DNA from: Komagataeibacter sucrofermentans DSM 15973
GTDB lineage: Bacteria > Pseudomonadota > Alphaproteobacteria > Acetobacterales > Acetobacteraceae
Direction: 5' to 3'
Length of the DNA: 64,000 nt
Assembly (NCBI RefSeq): GCF_040581405.1
Contig: NZ_CP137159.1
Span: forward strand, 62,001-126,000
Within the stretch, counting starts at the first letter, position 1, and every line of letters starts with the position of its first letter. Positions 1-9,159 of the stretch are shown in pieces. Under the pieces are notes generated by a model. It worked only from the letters and a program-made list of their open reading frames with translations. It did no database searches and had not been told where the DNA came from. Made by a program: the position numbers and the translations under genes.

Positions 1-427
1 TGTAGGGGAGCAGGAAATGGCCCGTCACGGGAACGGGGGTTCCGTCCTGTGTCGGTAATGGATCATTTATGGTGGTGCTGACGACCTCTGCCAGTTTCAG
101 GAAACTTTGCAGGAAATCATTATTATAGGCAAAATTTCCAGCCCCACCCTGCGACCGGATTTCTTTTTCGGGAGAAGGCGCATTGATCCACGCGATGTAA
201 TGTTTAGCATGTAAGGTATGCAACCCGTCTGCGCTGGCAAATATGTGGTCAATCTCCACACGTTCGTCTGTACCAACTGGCAAGATAATGCCATGCATTA
301 CGGGTAGGCCACTTGCCACAAGCATCTGCGCAACGGGATCATCCGCGGCAGGCTCGCCGCATAGTTTCTGCCACAGGGTGGCATCTCTATCTGCGGGGAA
401 ATCTGGATTGCGGTGTGCACGTGTCAT
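1..427 (-). CDS. Hypothetical protein, runs off the left edge
   Basis: The reading frame stays open from an ATG at 427 to position 1, giving at least 142 residues with no stop, so the C-terminus lies outside the window. The protein is soluble-looking, with a run like VGTDERVEIDHIFAS, and I recognise no family. It lies 110 nt downstream of the GGDEF-EAL gene on the same strand and may belong to that operon. Upstream of the ATG the same frame continues without a stop and encodes a hydrophobic stretch (SLLIGFGALSVAG) that looks like part of a signal peptide, but there is no ATG, GTG or TTG to start it. The true start is therefore uncertain. Confidence 0.55.
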   Translation of the reverse strand, partial: MTRAHRNPDFPADRDATLWQKLCGEPAADDPVAQMLVASGLPVMHGIILPVGTDERVEIDHIFASADGLHTLHAKHYIAWINAPSPEKEIRSQGGAGNFAYNNDFLQSFLKLAEVVSTTINDPLPTQDGTPVPVTGHFLLPY

Positions 428-537
428 GTCCGGTCCTGCAACAGATAAAGCTCCAAATCCGATAAGAAGGCTTTTATTGTAAAGAATTGGTAACCGGGGA
501 GCGTCTCCCCTTCGTCACGCCGCTATTAATGTCCGTC

Positions 538-3141
538 TCATGCAGCATCATGCTGGCTGCCGGGCTGTGAGCACCCGGTATCGGGGGGCGCCTGCAGCCA
601 TGCTTCAAGATCCCGCGCATCCAGGGGCCTGGAAAAGAAATATCCCTGTATCACGTCGCAGTTGATCTGCCGGAGCAGGTCAAGCTGTGCCTGCGTTTCC
701 ACGCCCTCCGCCACCACGGTCATGCCCAGGCTCCGCCCGATACGGATGATGGCGGTGACCACAGAGTGAACCTTGCCCGTCGGTTCAAAGCCATCCATGA
801 AGCTCCGGTCAATCTTGAGCTCGTTAAGTGGCAGGTTTGCAAGGTTCGACAGGCTGGAAAAACCGGTTCCGAAGTCATCCATGGAGAGCCCGATGCCCAT
901 GGCCCGGATCGCCTGAGCGGCGATGAGGGTCTGATCGTAATTTTCTATCATCGCACTTTCCGTCAGTTCGATGGTCAGACGATATGGGGGAATGCCACTT
1001 TCGTGCAGAATCTCGCCAATCAGGCGTGGCAGGTCGGGATTTCTGAAATGCAACGCGGATATGTTGACCGATACGACCGGAACGTCCACCCCTGCCTGCA
1101 TCCATAGGGCCATCTGTCGACAGGCCGTCTGCAGTGACCACAGCCCGATTGCCTCGATCTGTCCGGTTTCTTCCGCCAGGGGGATAAAACGGCCCGGTGA
1201 TATCATGCCCAGGGCAGGATCGGTCCATCGTGCCAGGGCTTCCACCCCTTCCAGCCGGCCGGTCGCGGCATGGACCTGCGGCTGGTATACCAGATAGAGC
1301 TGGTCCGTCCTGATTGCCTCCTTCAGCGCGTTGCCCAGCAGGATCTGGTCCGCCGCCTGCCGGTTCATTTCCTCGCTGAAGAAACGGTAGCAGTTACAGT
1401 CGGCATTCTTCGCCTGCGACAGGGCCGTTTCTGCCTGCTGCATGAGTATTTCCGTCTCCCGCCGGCCGCCGTCATTATCCGCAATGCCGATACTGGCCGT
1501 AATGGTAACAGGAACCTCGTCAATCACGACCGGCTCCGCTACGGCTTTCATGATGGCATCGGCCAGTGCCGTGGCCCGTTCCACCCCACCGGTCGTGATC
1601 AGGGTGAATTCGTCTCCCCCGCTGCGGGCCAGCAGGTCATCACTGGAAATGAGGCCGGATAGCCGCCGGGCCAACGCAGCTAGCAACATGTTGCCTGCCG
1701 GGCGTCCCAGTCCGTTATTGATGGCCCGGAACCGATCCAGGTTGATGATCAGGGCCAGCAGGTTTTCATGCCGCGCGCGTGCCGCCCGCCGCCTGATACC
1801 GTGCCGCAACCCGGTCCGATTGGGCAGGCCCGTCAGGGTGTCATACTGCGTAAGCCGCGCGATATCCTCACGCGAGCGCTGCTGTTCGATGGCAAGCGCG
1901 CATAGATGCAGGCAGGCATCAGCAATCCGCCGGTGCCATCTGCCCGGTGCGCGCTTGGCACGGAAATAGAAAGCCAAGCTGCCGCCTACCCGGCCGTCAC
2001 GCAGCAGGATCGGCACCGACCAGCAGGCCATGAGGCCATGCGGGACGACAAACTGCCAGAACCCCTTCCATTTCGGATCGGCTTCAATGTCTGGTGTAAC
2101 CACTTCCATGCCGGTGAATAGTGCCGTGCCGCATGACCCGACCTCGGGGCCTATCTGCAGGTCAGCGCAGACTTCGGCAATCTGTGCGGGCAGCCGTGCG
2201 CGCGCTACAGGGTGCATGCGCTGTTCATCATCCACGGCCACGATCTGCGTTACGACATCCGGGGCGATACGTTCAATCTGGCGGCACATCAAGCCAAGGA
2301 TTTCGTTGAAGGACAGGTTGCTGGTCAGTGCCCCCATCATATCCTTCTGCAGCGCCTTTATCTGCTCGCTGCCCGTAATATCATTCAGCACCACGATCAC
2401 TTCGTGCAGTTCCTCATAGGGGCTGCATAAGGGCGTTACGGTTGCCAGAAGCCAGATGTCCTGGCCTGTGTCGGTGCGGGAATGGATTTCCAGTTCAAAG
2501 GGCCGGCAGCGCTGCAGACGACGGCGAAAGGCCTGTAATGTTGCAATATCGCCCTGCTGCCCGGACAGAAAGGCCGAGAAATCAGCCCCTTCCATACCCT
2601 CGGCACCGATGCCCGAAAACCGGGCCGCCGCTGCATTGGCGTAGATAATGCGGCATTGGCTGTCCAGTATCAGGATGCCGCATGCATTGCGTTGTACGAT
2701 GGTGGCATACTGTAGGTCCTGTTCACGTCGGGACAGATCCCGTGTCACGTCGCGCAGGGAAATGACAAACACCTGCTGTCCCGCCCCCTCGGTCCGTGCC
2801 ACGGACATCTCGGCAGAAAACGCCATGCCGTCATGTCGCAGCAAGGTCAGATAATGGTGGTTTTCCGTAATGGAACGACAGACCTTACCCCCGGATACGC
2901 CGGATGGGCACAGCGCGACATTCGTCAGGTTCTCACCAAAGATACAGGGCAGGATGTCTGTCCCGGCGGGAAAGAGAATATCGAGTTTCCGGCCGACCAG
3001 TCCGGGCGTGGGGCCACCCCAGATACGGGCCGCGTTATCATTGGCAAAGATGATTGTGTTATCATTGCTGACAAGCAGGATACCCGTATCAATGCTTTCC
3101 AGCAGTTTGTCCGGAATGGGATAGGTCTGTCGTTCGCCCAT
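538..3141 (-). CDS. PAS-PAS-GAF-GGDEF-EAL c-di-GMP turnover protein
   Basis: An 867-residue cytoplasmic regulator of c-di-GMP. In order it has two PAS domains (about 10-130 and 140-255), a GAF domain (about 270-420), a GGDEF domain with an intact SGGDEF signature (about 450-600) and a C-terminal EAL domain. The EAL domain keeps the residues expected of an active phosphodiesterase: EAL in VEALARW, SVNIS, ELTES, MDDFGTG, LKIDRSF, AEGVET and QGYFFSRP. Both synthesis and hydrolysis are thus possible; related PAS-GGDEF-EAL enzymes in cellulose-forming acetic acid bacteria adjust the cellulose synthase activator. No membrane segment is visible, so sensing is by the cytoplasmic PAS/GAF modules. Its ATG overlaps by one base the stop of the upstream 229-residue gene, which suggests translational coupling. 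Confidence 0.93.
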   Translation of the reverse strand: MGERQTYPIPDKLLESIDTGILLVSNDNTIIFANDNAARIWGGPTPGLVGRKLDILFPAGTDILPCIFGENLTNVALCPSGVSGGKVCRSITENHHYLTLLRHDGMAFSAEMSVARTEGAGQQVFVISLRDVTRDLSRREQDLQYATIVQRNACGILILDSQCRIIYANAAAARFSGIGAEGMEGADFSAFLSGQQGDIATLQAFRRRLQRCRPFELEIHSRTDTGQDIWLLATVTPLCSPYEELHEVIVVLNDITGSEQIKALQKDMMGALTSNLSFNEILGLMCRQIERIAPDVVTQIVAVDDEQRMHPVARARLPAQIAEVCADLQIGPEVGSCGTALFTGMEVVTPDIEADPKWKGFWQFVVPHGLMACWSVPILLRDGRVGGSLAFYFRAKRAPGRWHRRIADACLHLCALAIEQQRSREDIARLTQYDTLTGLPNRTGLRHGIRRRAARARHENLLALIINLDRFRAINNGLGRPAGNMLLAALARRLSGLISSDDLLARSGGDEFTLITTGGVERATALADAIMKAVAEPVVIDEVPVTITASIGIADNDGGRRETEILMQQAETALSQAKNADCNCYRFFSEEMNRQAADQILLGNALKEAIRTDQLYLVYQPQVHAATGRLEGVEALARWTDPALGMISPGRFIPLAEETGQIEAIGLWSLQTACRQMALWMQAGVDVPVVSVNISALHFRNPDLPRLIGEILHESGIPPYRLTIELTESAMIENYDQTLIAAQAIRAMGIGLSMDDFGTGFSSLSNLANLPLNELKIDRSFMDGFEPTGKVHSVVTAIIRIGRSLGMTVVAEGVETQAQLDLLRQINCDVIQGYFFSRPLDARDLEAWLQAPPDTGCSQPGSQHDAA

Positions 3142-3830
3142 TAGTCTGGTCTGCCTGTTTGTTGTGTTGTGGGAGGTAAATGGATGACGATACCGTTCTG
3201 GGGGGTCTGTGTCCGATAGCGTTTGAGGAAAAGCGGGGGCGTGTCTGTCCCTTCTCCTCCCTGCTGCCAGTTTTCAGGACGGGAGAGCCCGTAGGGGTCC
3301 CCATCACAGCGCACGACCGCCCATGCCGCGCAGTCCCGTTCCGCCCCACATCCCGCAAGCAGTCCGACCAGCGTGATGCGGGTATCGGAATCATAGGATG
3401 CCGTCAGGGTCTCGTTGCCGCGGAATATCAGGCTGAATGGTGCGGCGCGGTCCGGGCTGCCAAATGTGATGTCGATCAGGATAAGGCCGGCTTCGGAATG
3501 CTTGGGGCCGAAAATGATTTCTCCCCCCGCCTGATCAATAATCAGGTGCAGCCACAGAACCTGAAAAGGGCCAAAACTGTCGATTTCCAGCGTTCCCCCC
3601 TGCAGGACGTATTCCCAACTGCTCCACCGGGCCAGATCTGTCAGGTTCGTGCGGACCCAGGCCCGTGATCCTATGACGAAGCGATAGGAAGACAGGTCCG
3701 ACCTGCGTGAAAGGGGAAGTGATCTGTTTACAACCTCAATCACGTTGTTCCAGTTGAAAAAGCCGTTTCTGACCGCGGTCTCATTCGTACGGACTACAAG
3801 GGAGCAGCCATTGTCTGTTGCCATTTTCAT
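3141..3830 (-). CDS. Hypothetical protein coupled to the GGDEF-EAL gene
   Basis: About 229 residues, starting MKMATDNG at 3830. That start is chosen because an ACAGG Shine-Dalgarno-like sequence lies about 8 nt upstream; an alternative ATG at 3866 lacks one. I do not recognise the family. The middle is beta-rich and hydrophobic (FQVLWLHLIIDQAGGEIIFG), there is no signal peptide, and a short cysteine pair lies around LLAGCGAERDCAAW. The TAA stop overlaps the ATG of the PAS-GAF-GGDEF-EAL gene by one base, so the two are probably co-translated. A ligand-sensing or accessory role for the c-di-GMP enzyme is inference from position only. Confidence 0.6.
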   Translation of the reverse strand: MKMATDNGCSLVVRTNETAVRNGFFNWNNVIEVVNRSLPLSRRSDLSSYRFVIGSRAWVRTNLTDLARWSSWEYVLQGGTLEIDSFGPFQVLWLHLIIDQAGGEIIFGPKHSEAGLILIDITFGSPDRAAPFSLIFRGNETLTASYDSDTRITLVGLLAGCGAERDCAAWAVVRCDGDPYGLSRPENWQQGGEGTDTPPLFLKRYRTQTPQNGIVIHLPPTTQQTGRPD

Positions 3831-4090
3831 ATGTATCGCCTGTCTCAAAAATACTCGCACCAGCAAGGAAGTTTCGGGTTTTCTGACTGCTGGCTATTGG
3901 GCCAAAATATGAAATATTTGTGGCGTGGCCTTTCTGCCCGATGTGAAACCGCATGATGGTGGAGGTGATGAGGACGTAACGGAATTCATTTTTGCATAAG
4001 ACCCGTCATTTGAAAACAAAAAAAATGCTGGCTATGCATTCGCGCAATCGTCTATAAAATAAGGCTGATGTGCCAATATAAACGAATAAT

Positions 4091-4650
4091 ATGATGCTGA
4101 TCGGGTACGCGCGCGAAAATTCGGAAGAAGAGACGCTTCTCCATCAGGTAGAAGCACTCCGAAAGGCGGGTTGTCAAAAAATATATGAGGAAAAGTTCCT
4201 ACAATGAGCCGGGACTGGCCCATTCTGAGGGACGTCCTGACGGAACTTTCTTCTGACGATACTTTGGTTGTCTATTCTCTGGACCGTCTTGCCTGGTCAA
4301 CGCCCCACCTGCTGGAGGTGGCCGATCGACTTCGTGAAAAAGGGGCGGGACTGCGCTCCCTGTGTGAACCCTGGGCCGATACTACCGTTCCCTATGGGAA
4401 AATGATTCTTGGTGTTTTTGCCGGCATTGCTGAATTTGAACGCGCATTAAGCCGGAACCTCACGGAAACGGGTAGGAAACGGGCCAAGGAACGGGGTGTC
4501 CATCTTGGTCGGCCAGCCAAGCTCAGTGCAGAGCAGATTGCGACGATACGAAAGCTTGTCCGTGACGAGAACCTCTCCATTTCAGAAGTTGCAGCCCGTT
4601 TTGGTGTGCATAAAGCTACTATCTATCGGGCTGTTACCAATAACAAGTAA
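4091..4650 (+). pseudogene. Serine recombinase (resolvase/invertase), frameshifted
   Basis: A resolvase-family gene in two overlapping frames. The first 37 codons from ATG 4091 (MMLIGYAREN...EALRKAGCQKIYEEK) end at a TGA. The rest restarts in another frame at ATG 4204 and runs to 4650 with the family core LDRLAWS, the region MILGVFAGIAEFERALSR and a C-terminal Hin-type HTH. The two parts overlap as ATGA. In active members the N-terminus reads YARVST, with the catalytic serine directly after R-V; here it reads YARENS, so that serine is displaced by one place. Frameshift plus altered active site make this most likely a dead gene. Confidence 0.8.
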
Positions 4651-5238
4651 GGAATTATTACGGGGTAAGTTGGACCGAGTATTTTCATAAAGGCTTACAA
4701 GCTGGAATACACGATCAGATATCATGTTAATTACAACATAAATGCTGTGTCAGAGAGTTTTTATGCTTTATAAAGCGCCATCGCATCTAACGACGAATCT
4801 GCAAGGCACATCAGGTAACCTGGCAGAACGTGTTTTATTACATCGAAATATTATAAAATACAGGGCACAAAGCTACGTCAGGCGCGAGGTGCTGTCGTCC
4901 GTGCAGTTTGAACGATATCAGATTTTGAATGCCCCAGCCGTCTGGAAAACGGTTGTGCCGGATGTCCTGCTCCGAGTTTTCTGATTGCAGGCCGACTGCC
5001 TGACTGATGAGGCAGAAATACCGAACATCGGCTTTAACGGATCAGCCAGGGTCCTGTCTGATCCGGGCATTCGGATCGTCATGACGGTAAACTTCATGAC
5101 GGGCGCAGGCGAGCCTCCCTCCCCTCTTCTCATCCCGTCACGAACTCTCGCGCAGCCGTCTGACTCTATGCCGCGACTTTACTGTATATGCGACATGAAC
5201 ACTGATCATTTCCATTCAGAATGGACATAAGACATGGA
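4651..5238. other. 588 nt without a supported gene
   Basis: The stretch after the recombinase is moderately AT-rich at first and then GC-richer. Short open frames exist on both strands, but none shows a recognisable motif, ribosome binding site or family resemblance. I see nothing else in it. Confidence 0.5.
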
Positions 5239-5487
5239 TCAGTTCACGGACCGATGCGGATGCCGGATACGTCTACCGTATCGGGAACCTGCTGAGCCGC
5301 AGGCAGGGTTATCGGGCGTGGGCTTTGATAGGGACTGTGCCTGTGTCGCACCCTGCAGGGCCATCTGGCCAAGCAGGCGGACCCGCAATGCCTGCTGCCA
5401 TGCCCGTTCATGCGCGGGATCAGCCTGCACACGGAGAAGGAACGAAAGGGCCGTATCGGCAGCGTCAGGCGGGGGAATGTCGGTCAT
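5239..5487 (-). pseudogene. FecR-type anti-sigma factor remnant
   Basis: An 82-codon frame starting MTDIPPPDAADTA. The piece ALSFLLRVQADPAHERAWQQ resembles the N-terminal DUF4880 segment of FecR regulators (compare AAWRTQDPDHERAWRRM in the intact FecR at 9160-10152). Everything after about residue 40 is unrelated, and the transmembrane and FecR domains are missing. It follows the frameshifted sigma gene by about 100 nt, the same spacing as in the intact pair, which supports its being the decayed partner. Confidence 0.5.
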
Positions 5488-5584
5488 GGGCCCATAATAC
5501 TTTGCAGGCAGGACATGCGCTTTCACATCTCCCTTTCTGTCTGACGATTGAACGGCATGGAAATTAACACCGGCAGGTGGGAAT

Positions 5585-6210
5585 TCATTCTTCACCAAGC
5601 TGCTCGGTAATCCGCTGGAAAGCCTGCCGGGGCATGGCATGCACGCGCGGAGAACTGACACCGAGGATCTCGGCCACTTCACGCTGTTTATGGCCATAGA
5701 GCTGGCTCAGTTCAAAAGCGCGACGGGTGCGCGGGGGCAGGCCGTCAAGGCAGGCCAGCACGCGGCGGAGTTCATCCTGGCTGGCCAGTTGGCGTTCGGG
5801 CGTCAGGATTTCGATGGCATCGGCGCGTGGGATATCCACGTCCCCTACGTCAGTGCATGTGGTTCGCCTGTCGGGAGAACTGATGGCCTGCGCATAGGCA
5901 CGTTCAACGGCTTTTGCCCGGCGTGCATCAATGGCGAGGCGAAAAATCACCCGTTCAGGTAACCCTGCGGGGGCTGGATGTCCTGTGGCGCGGCCCCGGC
6001 GCGGATGATGCGGATATAGGCGTCCTGCATGATTTCCTCGCCCCACCATGCGCAGCCCACAACACGTGCCGCCAGCGCGACAAGATGGCGTCTGTTGCTT
6101 TCAAGAACTTCCAGAAAAATCTTGTCCGCGTAGGACACGGGCACCGCCTCCAAGGAGATCGACGCACGGGGCTTTGCCTTGCCGTGCGTCGTATCTCCTG
6201 CTGTTTTCAT
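5585..6210 (-). pseudogene. FecI-type ECF sigma factor, frameshifted
   Basis: Region 2 of an ECF sigma factor lies in one frame from ATG 6210 (YADKIFLEVLESNRRHL, MQDAYIRIIRAG). It ends at a TGA near 5947. Region 4 continues in another frame (RVIFRLAIDARRAKA, then LPPRTRRAFELSQLYGHKQREVAEILGVSS) to 5585. The break falls in the conserved YL-x-R-x-x-x-N-LAID segment, around 5950-5960, and a one-base shift would rejoin the halves. FecI sigmas direct transcription of TonB-dependent siderophore receptors. The gene sits downstream of an intact FecI-FecR-receptor set and looks like a second, decayed copy. Confidence 0.8.
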
Positions 6211-6214
6211 GTCC

Positions 6215-6233
6215 TGTAATAATAATTATTTGC
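6215..6233. promoter_or_regulatory. Candidate Fur box before the decayed FecI
   Basis: TGTAATAATAATTATTTGC matches the 19-bp Fur consensus GATAATGATAATCATTATC at 13 of 19 positions by eye and ends 4 nt before the sigma gene's ATG. Iron-dependent repression of FecI genes is standard. It is weaker than the box at 10824. Confidence 0.5.
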
Positions 6234-6472
6234 ATGTTCAAGTTGCGTATGATGTAGTCGGTGTTTCGTATGCCCCTGTAGGGACACATGCGACATGCTT
6301 TCTGAGTTCTTGGGAAAGTGTAGGTAAATCAGTGTGTTGCGTAAAACCGTCCAAAAATATCGGACAACGGTTGCCGCGCGCTGTTATTTCCTGCCGGGAT
6401 GGATCGTCTGTATGGGATACCTTCGCTGCATCATGCGATAATCGCATAACTGATGGTCAATATTTACAGTTA

Positions 6473-8983
6473 CTACCAGCTATACGTCACCTTGCCGATC
6501 ACATTGCGGTTCGCGCCGATATAGCAGCCGGTATCGGCCCCCGCGCAGCTGGGATAGTACCGCTGGTTGAGCAGATTCTGTGCGGTGACCTGAAACAGCA
6601 TGCCCTTCATTCGTGGGGCTACGGCATCGAGTGAATACTGTGCCTGCGCATCCACCAGCACATAGCTGGGGGTTACATATTCCAGCGTGTTGTCCACCAG
6701 CGTATTGCCGTTGTAGCGCACGCCCGCGCCAAACCCCAGCCCGCGCAATGGGCCGTTGCGCAGGTCATAATGCCCCCAGACCGAGAATGTCTGCTTGGGC
6801 ACCGCAATCGGGCGCTCGCCGGTCAGGTCGCCACTGCCGCGCGTATAGGCCACATCCTGATAGGTATAGGCCGCGATGATGTTCAGGTTGCGGGTCAGGT
6901 CCACATGGGCTTCGAGTTCGATCCCGCGTGAGCGGATGCCGCCGGTCTGGGTATAGAAATCGATATGGACCGGATCGGTGACCAGCACGTTGCTCTGCTT
7001 GAGGTCATACAGTGCGGCCGTGAAAAACCCGTTGAAGCCATGCGGCTGGTATTTCAGCCCTACTTCAAACTGCCGCCCCCGCGTGGGTTTGAACGGCGTG
7101 CCGTTGAAGGACAGGTTGTTCGCGGGCTGAAAGGATTCCGCGTAATGGAAATAGGGTGAAAGCCCGATGGGGAAGGCATACAGGATGCCGCCGCGCCACG
7201 TCGTGGCCTGGTCCGATTGGTTGAAGCTGCCGCCTCCATCGGTCTGGTCGCGGGTGTCGATGGTGGACCAGTCGTGGCGCACGCCGCCCTGCACATGCAG
7301 GTGGCCCCATGTCATCTGGTCCTCGCCATATATGCCTTCCTGATTGGTGGTGATGCTCTGGGCTTCATACAGGTCCAGCTTGCCGATGCTCTGCCCGTAC
7401 GTGGGGGAAAAGACGTCCAACGACGGCGCATCGCCGTAATACAGGTTGGCGGAATCACGGATATTCTGCCAGTTGCCACCAATGATCACGTTGTGTTTGA
7501 CCGGCCCTGTGCGGAAATGGCCAAGGATCTGTTCCTCCACCGTGATCGTGTCGAAATGCTCCTCCGACCCGTAGGCGGCACGCTCCAGCGTGCGGTTGTC
7601 ATCATCGAGCATCCCGCCTGAGGACACCTGCCGGAAAAACGCCCCCACATTCGCGTAACGGGCAAATGATTTGAACGTCCAGTTGGGCGCAATCTGATAG
7701 CTCAGGCGGTAGTTCACCGCCGTCTGGGTACGCTTGTAGGTCTCGAAATTCGGGTCGCCGGGGTAGAAATGGTCCGAAATCTTGCCATTCGGGTTGGGCA
7801 GGATGGTGCCTTCCAGCGGCGCGGTATCAAAATTGCCGCCACGCGGGTCGCGCTGCCAGAAGGCGGACAGCGTCATGGTCAGGCGGTCATTGGGGGTCCA
7901 TGTCAGCGATGGCAGGACGCCAAAGCGTTCGTTGCGGGTGTGTTCGTCCTGCGTGCCCGATGTGGTGGCGGTTGCCGCCACGCGGTACAGCCACTTGCCA
8001 TCACAGTCGATCCGCCCGCCAAAATCGGCAGTGCCGCGCACGTAGCCGTATGTTCCGCCCTCGACAGAGATGGAGTGGACGGGTACTGCCGTCGGCTGCT
8101 TTGTGGTCAGCACGATGGCGCCCCCGGGATTGGACTGCCCGTACAGGACTGAAGGCGGCCCCTTGAGGATATCGATCCGGTCCAGCAGGTAGGGATCGAT
8201 CTGTTGGGTGGCGTAGTACGCGCCGTTGAACAGGCGCAAATTGTCAACAAACTCATCCGCGCCTGCAGCACCCTGAAAGCCGCGGATTTCCACCATGTCG
8301 AACCGCGTGGTGTAGCCCGACGCCACATCGCCCGACACACCGGCATTATAGCGCAGGGCCTCAGCTATGGTGCGGGCGTTCTGCTGGTCCATCTGTGCGC
8401 GGGTTACGACGGATACGGATTCCGGGGTTTCGATCAGGGGCGTGTCGGTCTTGGTGGCGGCGCTCGAATTCTTGGGCACAAGCCCGGCCCGCCCCGATGT
8501 GGCGTAAACGGCAATCTGCTCTTCTTTCCAGCCTTTTCTGCCGCCCCCGTTCCCCTGCCCTTCCACCCGCACCGGATCAAGAGTAATGGCGGCAGGCGCA
8601 CGGATGAGCGAGACGGAATGCGCCCCGGTTCTGTGGTAACTGATGCCCGTGCCCGCCAGAAGGCCGGATAGCGCCTGCTCCGCTGTCATCTGTCCGCTCA
8701 CCACCCCTGAGCGTGCGCCCGCTATCGTGGCGCTGTCAAACGCGATCTGCATGCCTGTCTGCGCGCCAAAGGCGGCAAGGGCCCGGCCTAGTGGCTGGGC
8801 GGGAATGCTGAAGGGCTGTGCCGATGATGGCAGGCTGGCCACGCTGCCCCCCACCGGTGCGGCCGCGGCATGATGCCCCGCAGCGGCCCACATGACGAAC
8901 AGCAGGGCGGACGTGCCCGTAAGCAGGCTGGATCGGGAGGGCCGGATGCGATTGCGGCGGCACGGCAGAAGAACACACGGCAT
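6473..8983 (-). CDS. TonB-dependent siderophore receptor with signalling domain
   Basis: An 836-residue outer-membrane receptor for a ferric siderophore. A signal peptide (about 1-45) precedes a secretin/TonB N-terminal (STN) domain at about 55-110 (FSIPAQPLGRALAAFGAQTG). This marks a transducer that signals through FecR to FecI. A plug domain follows (about 170-275, IETPESVSVVTRAQMDQQ) and then a 22-strand barrel ending in YSW, the aromatic terminus typical of the family. It lies 176 nt downstream of fecR on the same strand, completing a sigma, anti-sigma and receptor set. The substrate cannot be told from sequence; the hydroxamate-siderophore (FhuA/FoxA-like) subgroup is likely. Confidence 0.92.
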   Translation of the reverse strand: MPCVLLPCRRNRIRPSRSSLLTGTSALLFVMWAAAGHHAAAAPVGGSVASLPSSAQPFSIPAQPLGRALAAFGAQTGMQIAFDSATIAGARSGVVSGQMTAEQALSGLLAGTGISYHRTGAHSVSLIRAPAAITLDPVRVEGQGNGGGRKGWKEEQIAVYATSGRAGLVPKNSSAATKTDTPLIETPESVSVVTRAQMDQQNARTIAEALRYNAGVSGDVASGYTTRFDMVEIRGFQGAAGADEFVDNLRLFNGAYYATQQIDPYLLDRIDILKGPPSVLYGQSNPGGAIVLTTKQPTAVPVHSISVEGGTYGYVRGTADFGGRIDCDGKWLYRVAATATTSGTQDEHTRNERFGVLPSLTWTPNDRLTMTLSAFWQRDPRGGNFDTAPLEGTILPNPNGKISDHFYPGDPNFETYKRTQTAVNYRLSYQIAPNWTFKSFARYANVGAFFRQVSSGGMLDDDNRTLERAAYGSEEHFDTITVEEQILGHFRTGPVKHNVIIGGNWQNIRDSANLYYGDAPSLDVFSPTYGQSIGKLDLYEAQSITTNQEGIYGEDQMTWGHLHVQGGVRHDWSTIDTRDQTDGGGSFNQSDQATTWRGGILYAFPIGLSPYFHYAESFQPANNLSFNGTPFKPTRGRQFEVGLKYQPHGFNGFFTAALYDLKQSNVLVTDPVHIDFYTQTGGIRSRGIELEAHVDLTRNLNIIAAYTYQDVAYTRGSGDLTGERPIAVPKQTFSVWGHYDLRNGPLRGLGFGAGVRYNGNTLVDNTLEYVTPSYVLVDAQAQYSLDAVAPRMKGMLFQVTAQNLLNQRYYPSCAGADTGCYIGANRNVIGKVTYSW

Positions 8984-9016
8984 GGTCGGGTCTCACGGGC
9001 GGTACGGTTGGCAGAA

Positions 9017-9035
9017 AATGCAAACGAATTGCATT
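9017..9035. promoter_or_regulatory. 19-bp inverted repeat upstream of the receptor
   Basis: AATGCAA-N5-TTGCATT is a perfect 7-bp inverted repeat centred about 43 nt before the receptor ATG at 8983. Its length and position fit a metal-regulator operator (Fur or an iron-responsive relative), but the half-site differs from the classical Fur box, so the regulator is unknown. Confidence 0.4.
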
Positions 9036-9159
9036 CGCGTATATCCATGTCCGTTGAGACGATTTTTTTTTAACGTGTGGGTGAAACTTTTTTAGCGGTC
9101 CCCTGAAAAAAAGCGCTGCGGTGGCGGTTGTGCGTGGCCTGCTTGCCCGTGTGGGCCCA

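Noticed and set aside
4742-4984. An 80-codon plus-strand frame after the recombinase
   Set aside because: No ribosome site, no domain and no neighbouring operon; it is within the length expected by chance.
5488-5697. Upstream extension of the FecR remnant to a 152-codon frame
   Set aside because: The extra part lies antisense-free but inside the end of the sigma gene and has no DUF4880 similarity; the DUF4880-like part starts at 5487.
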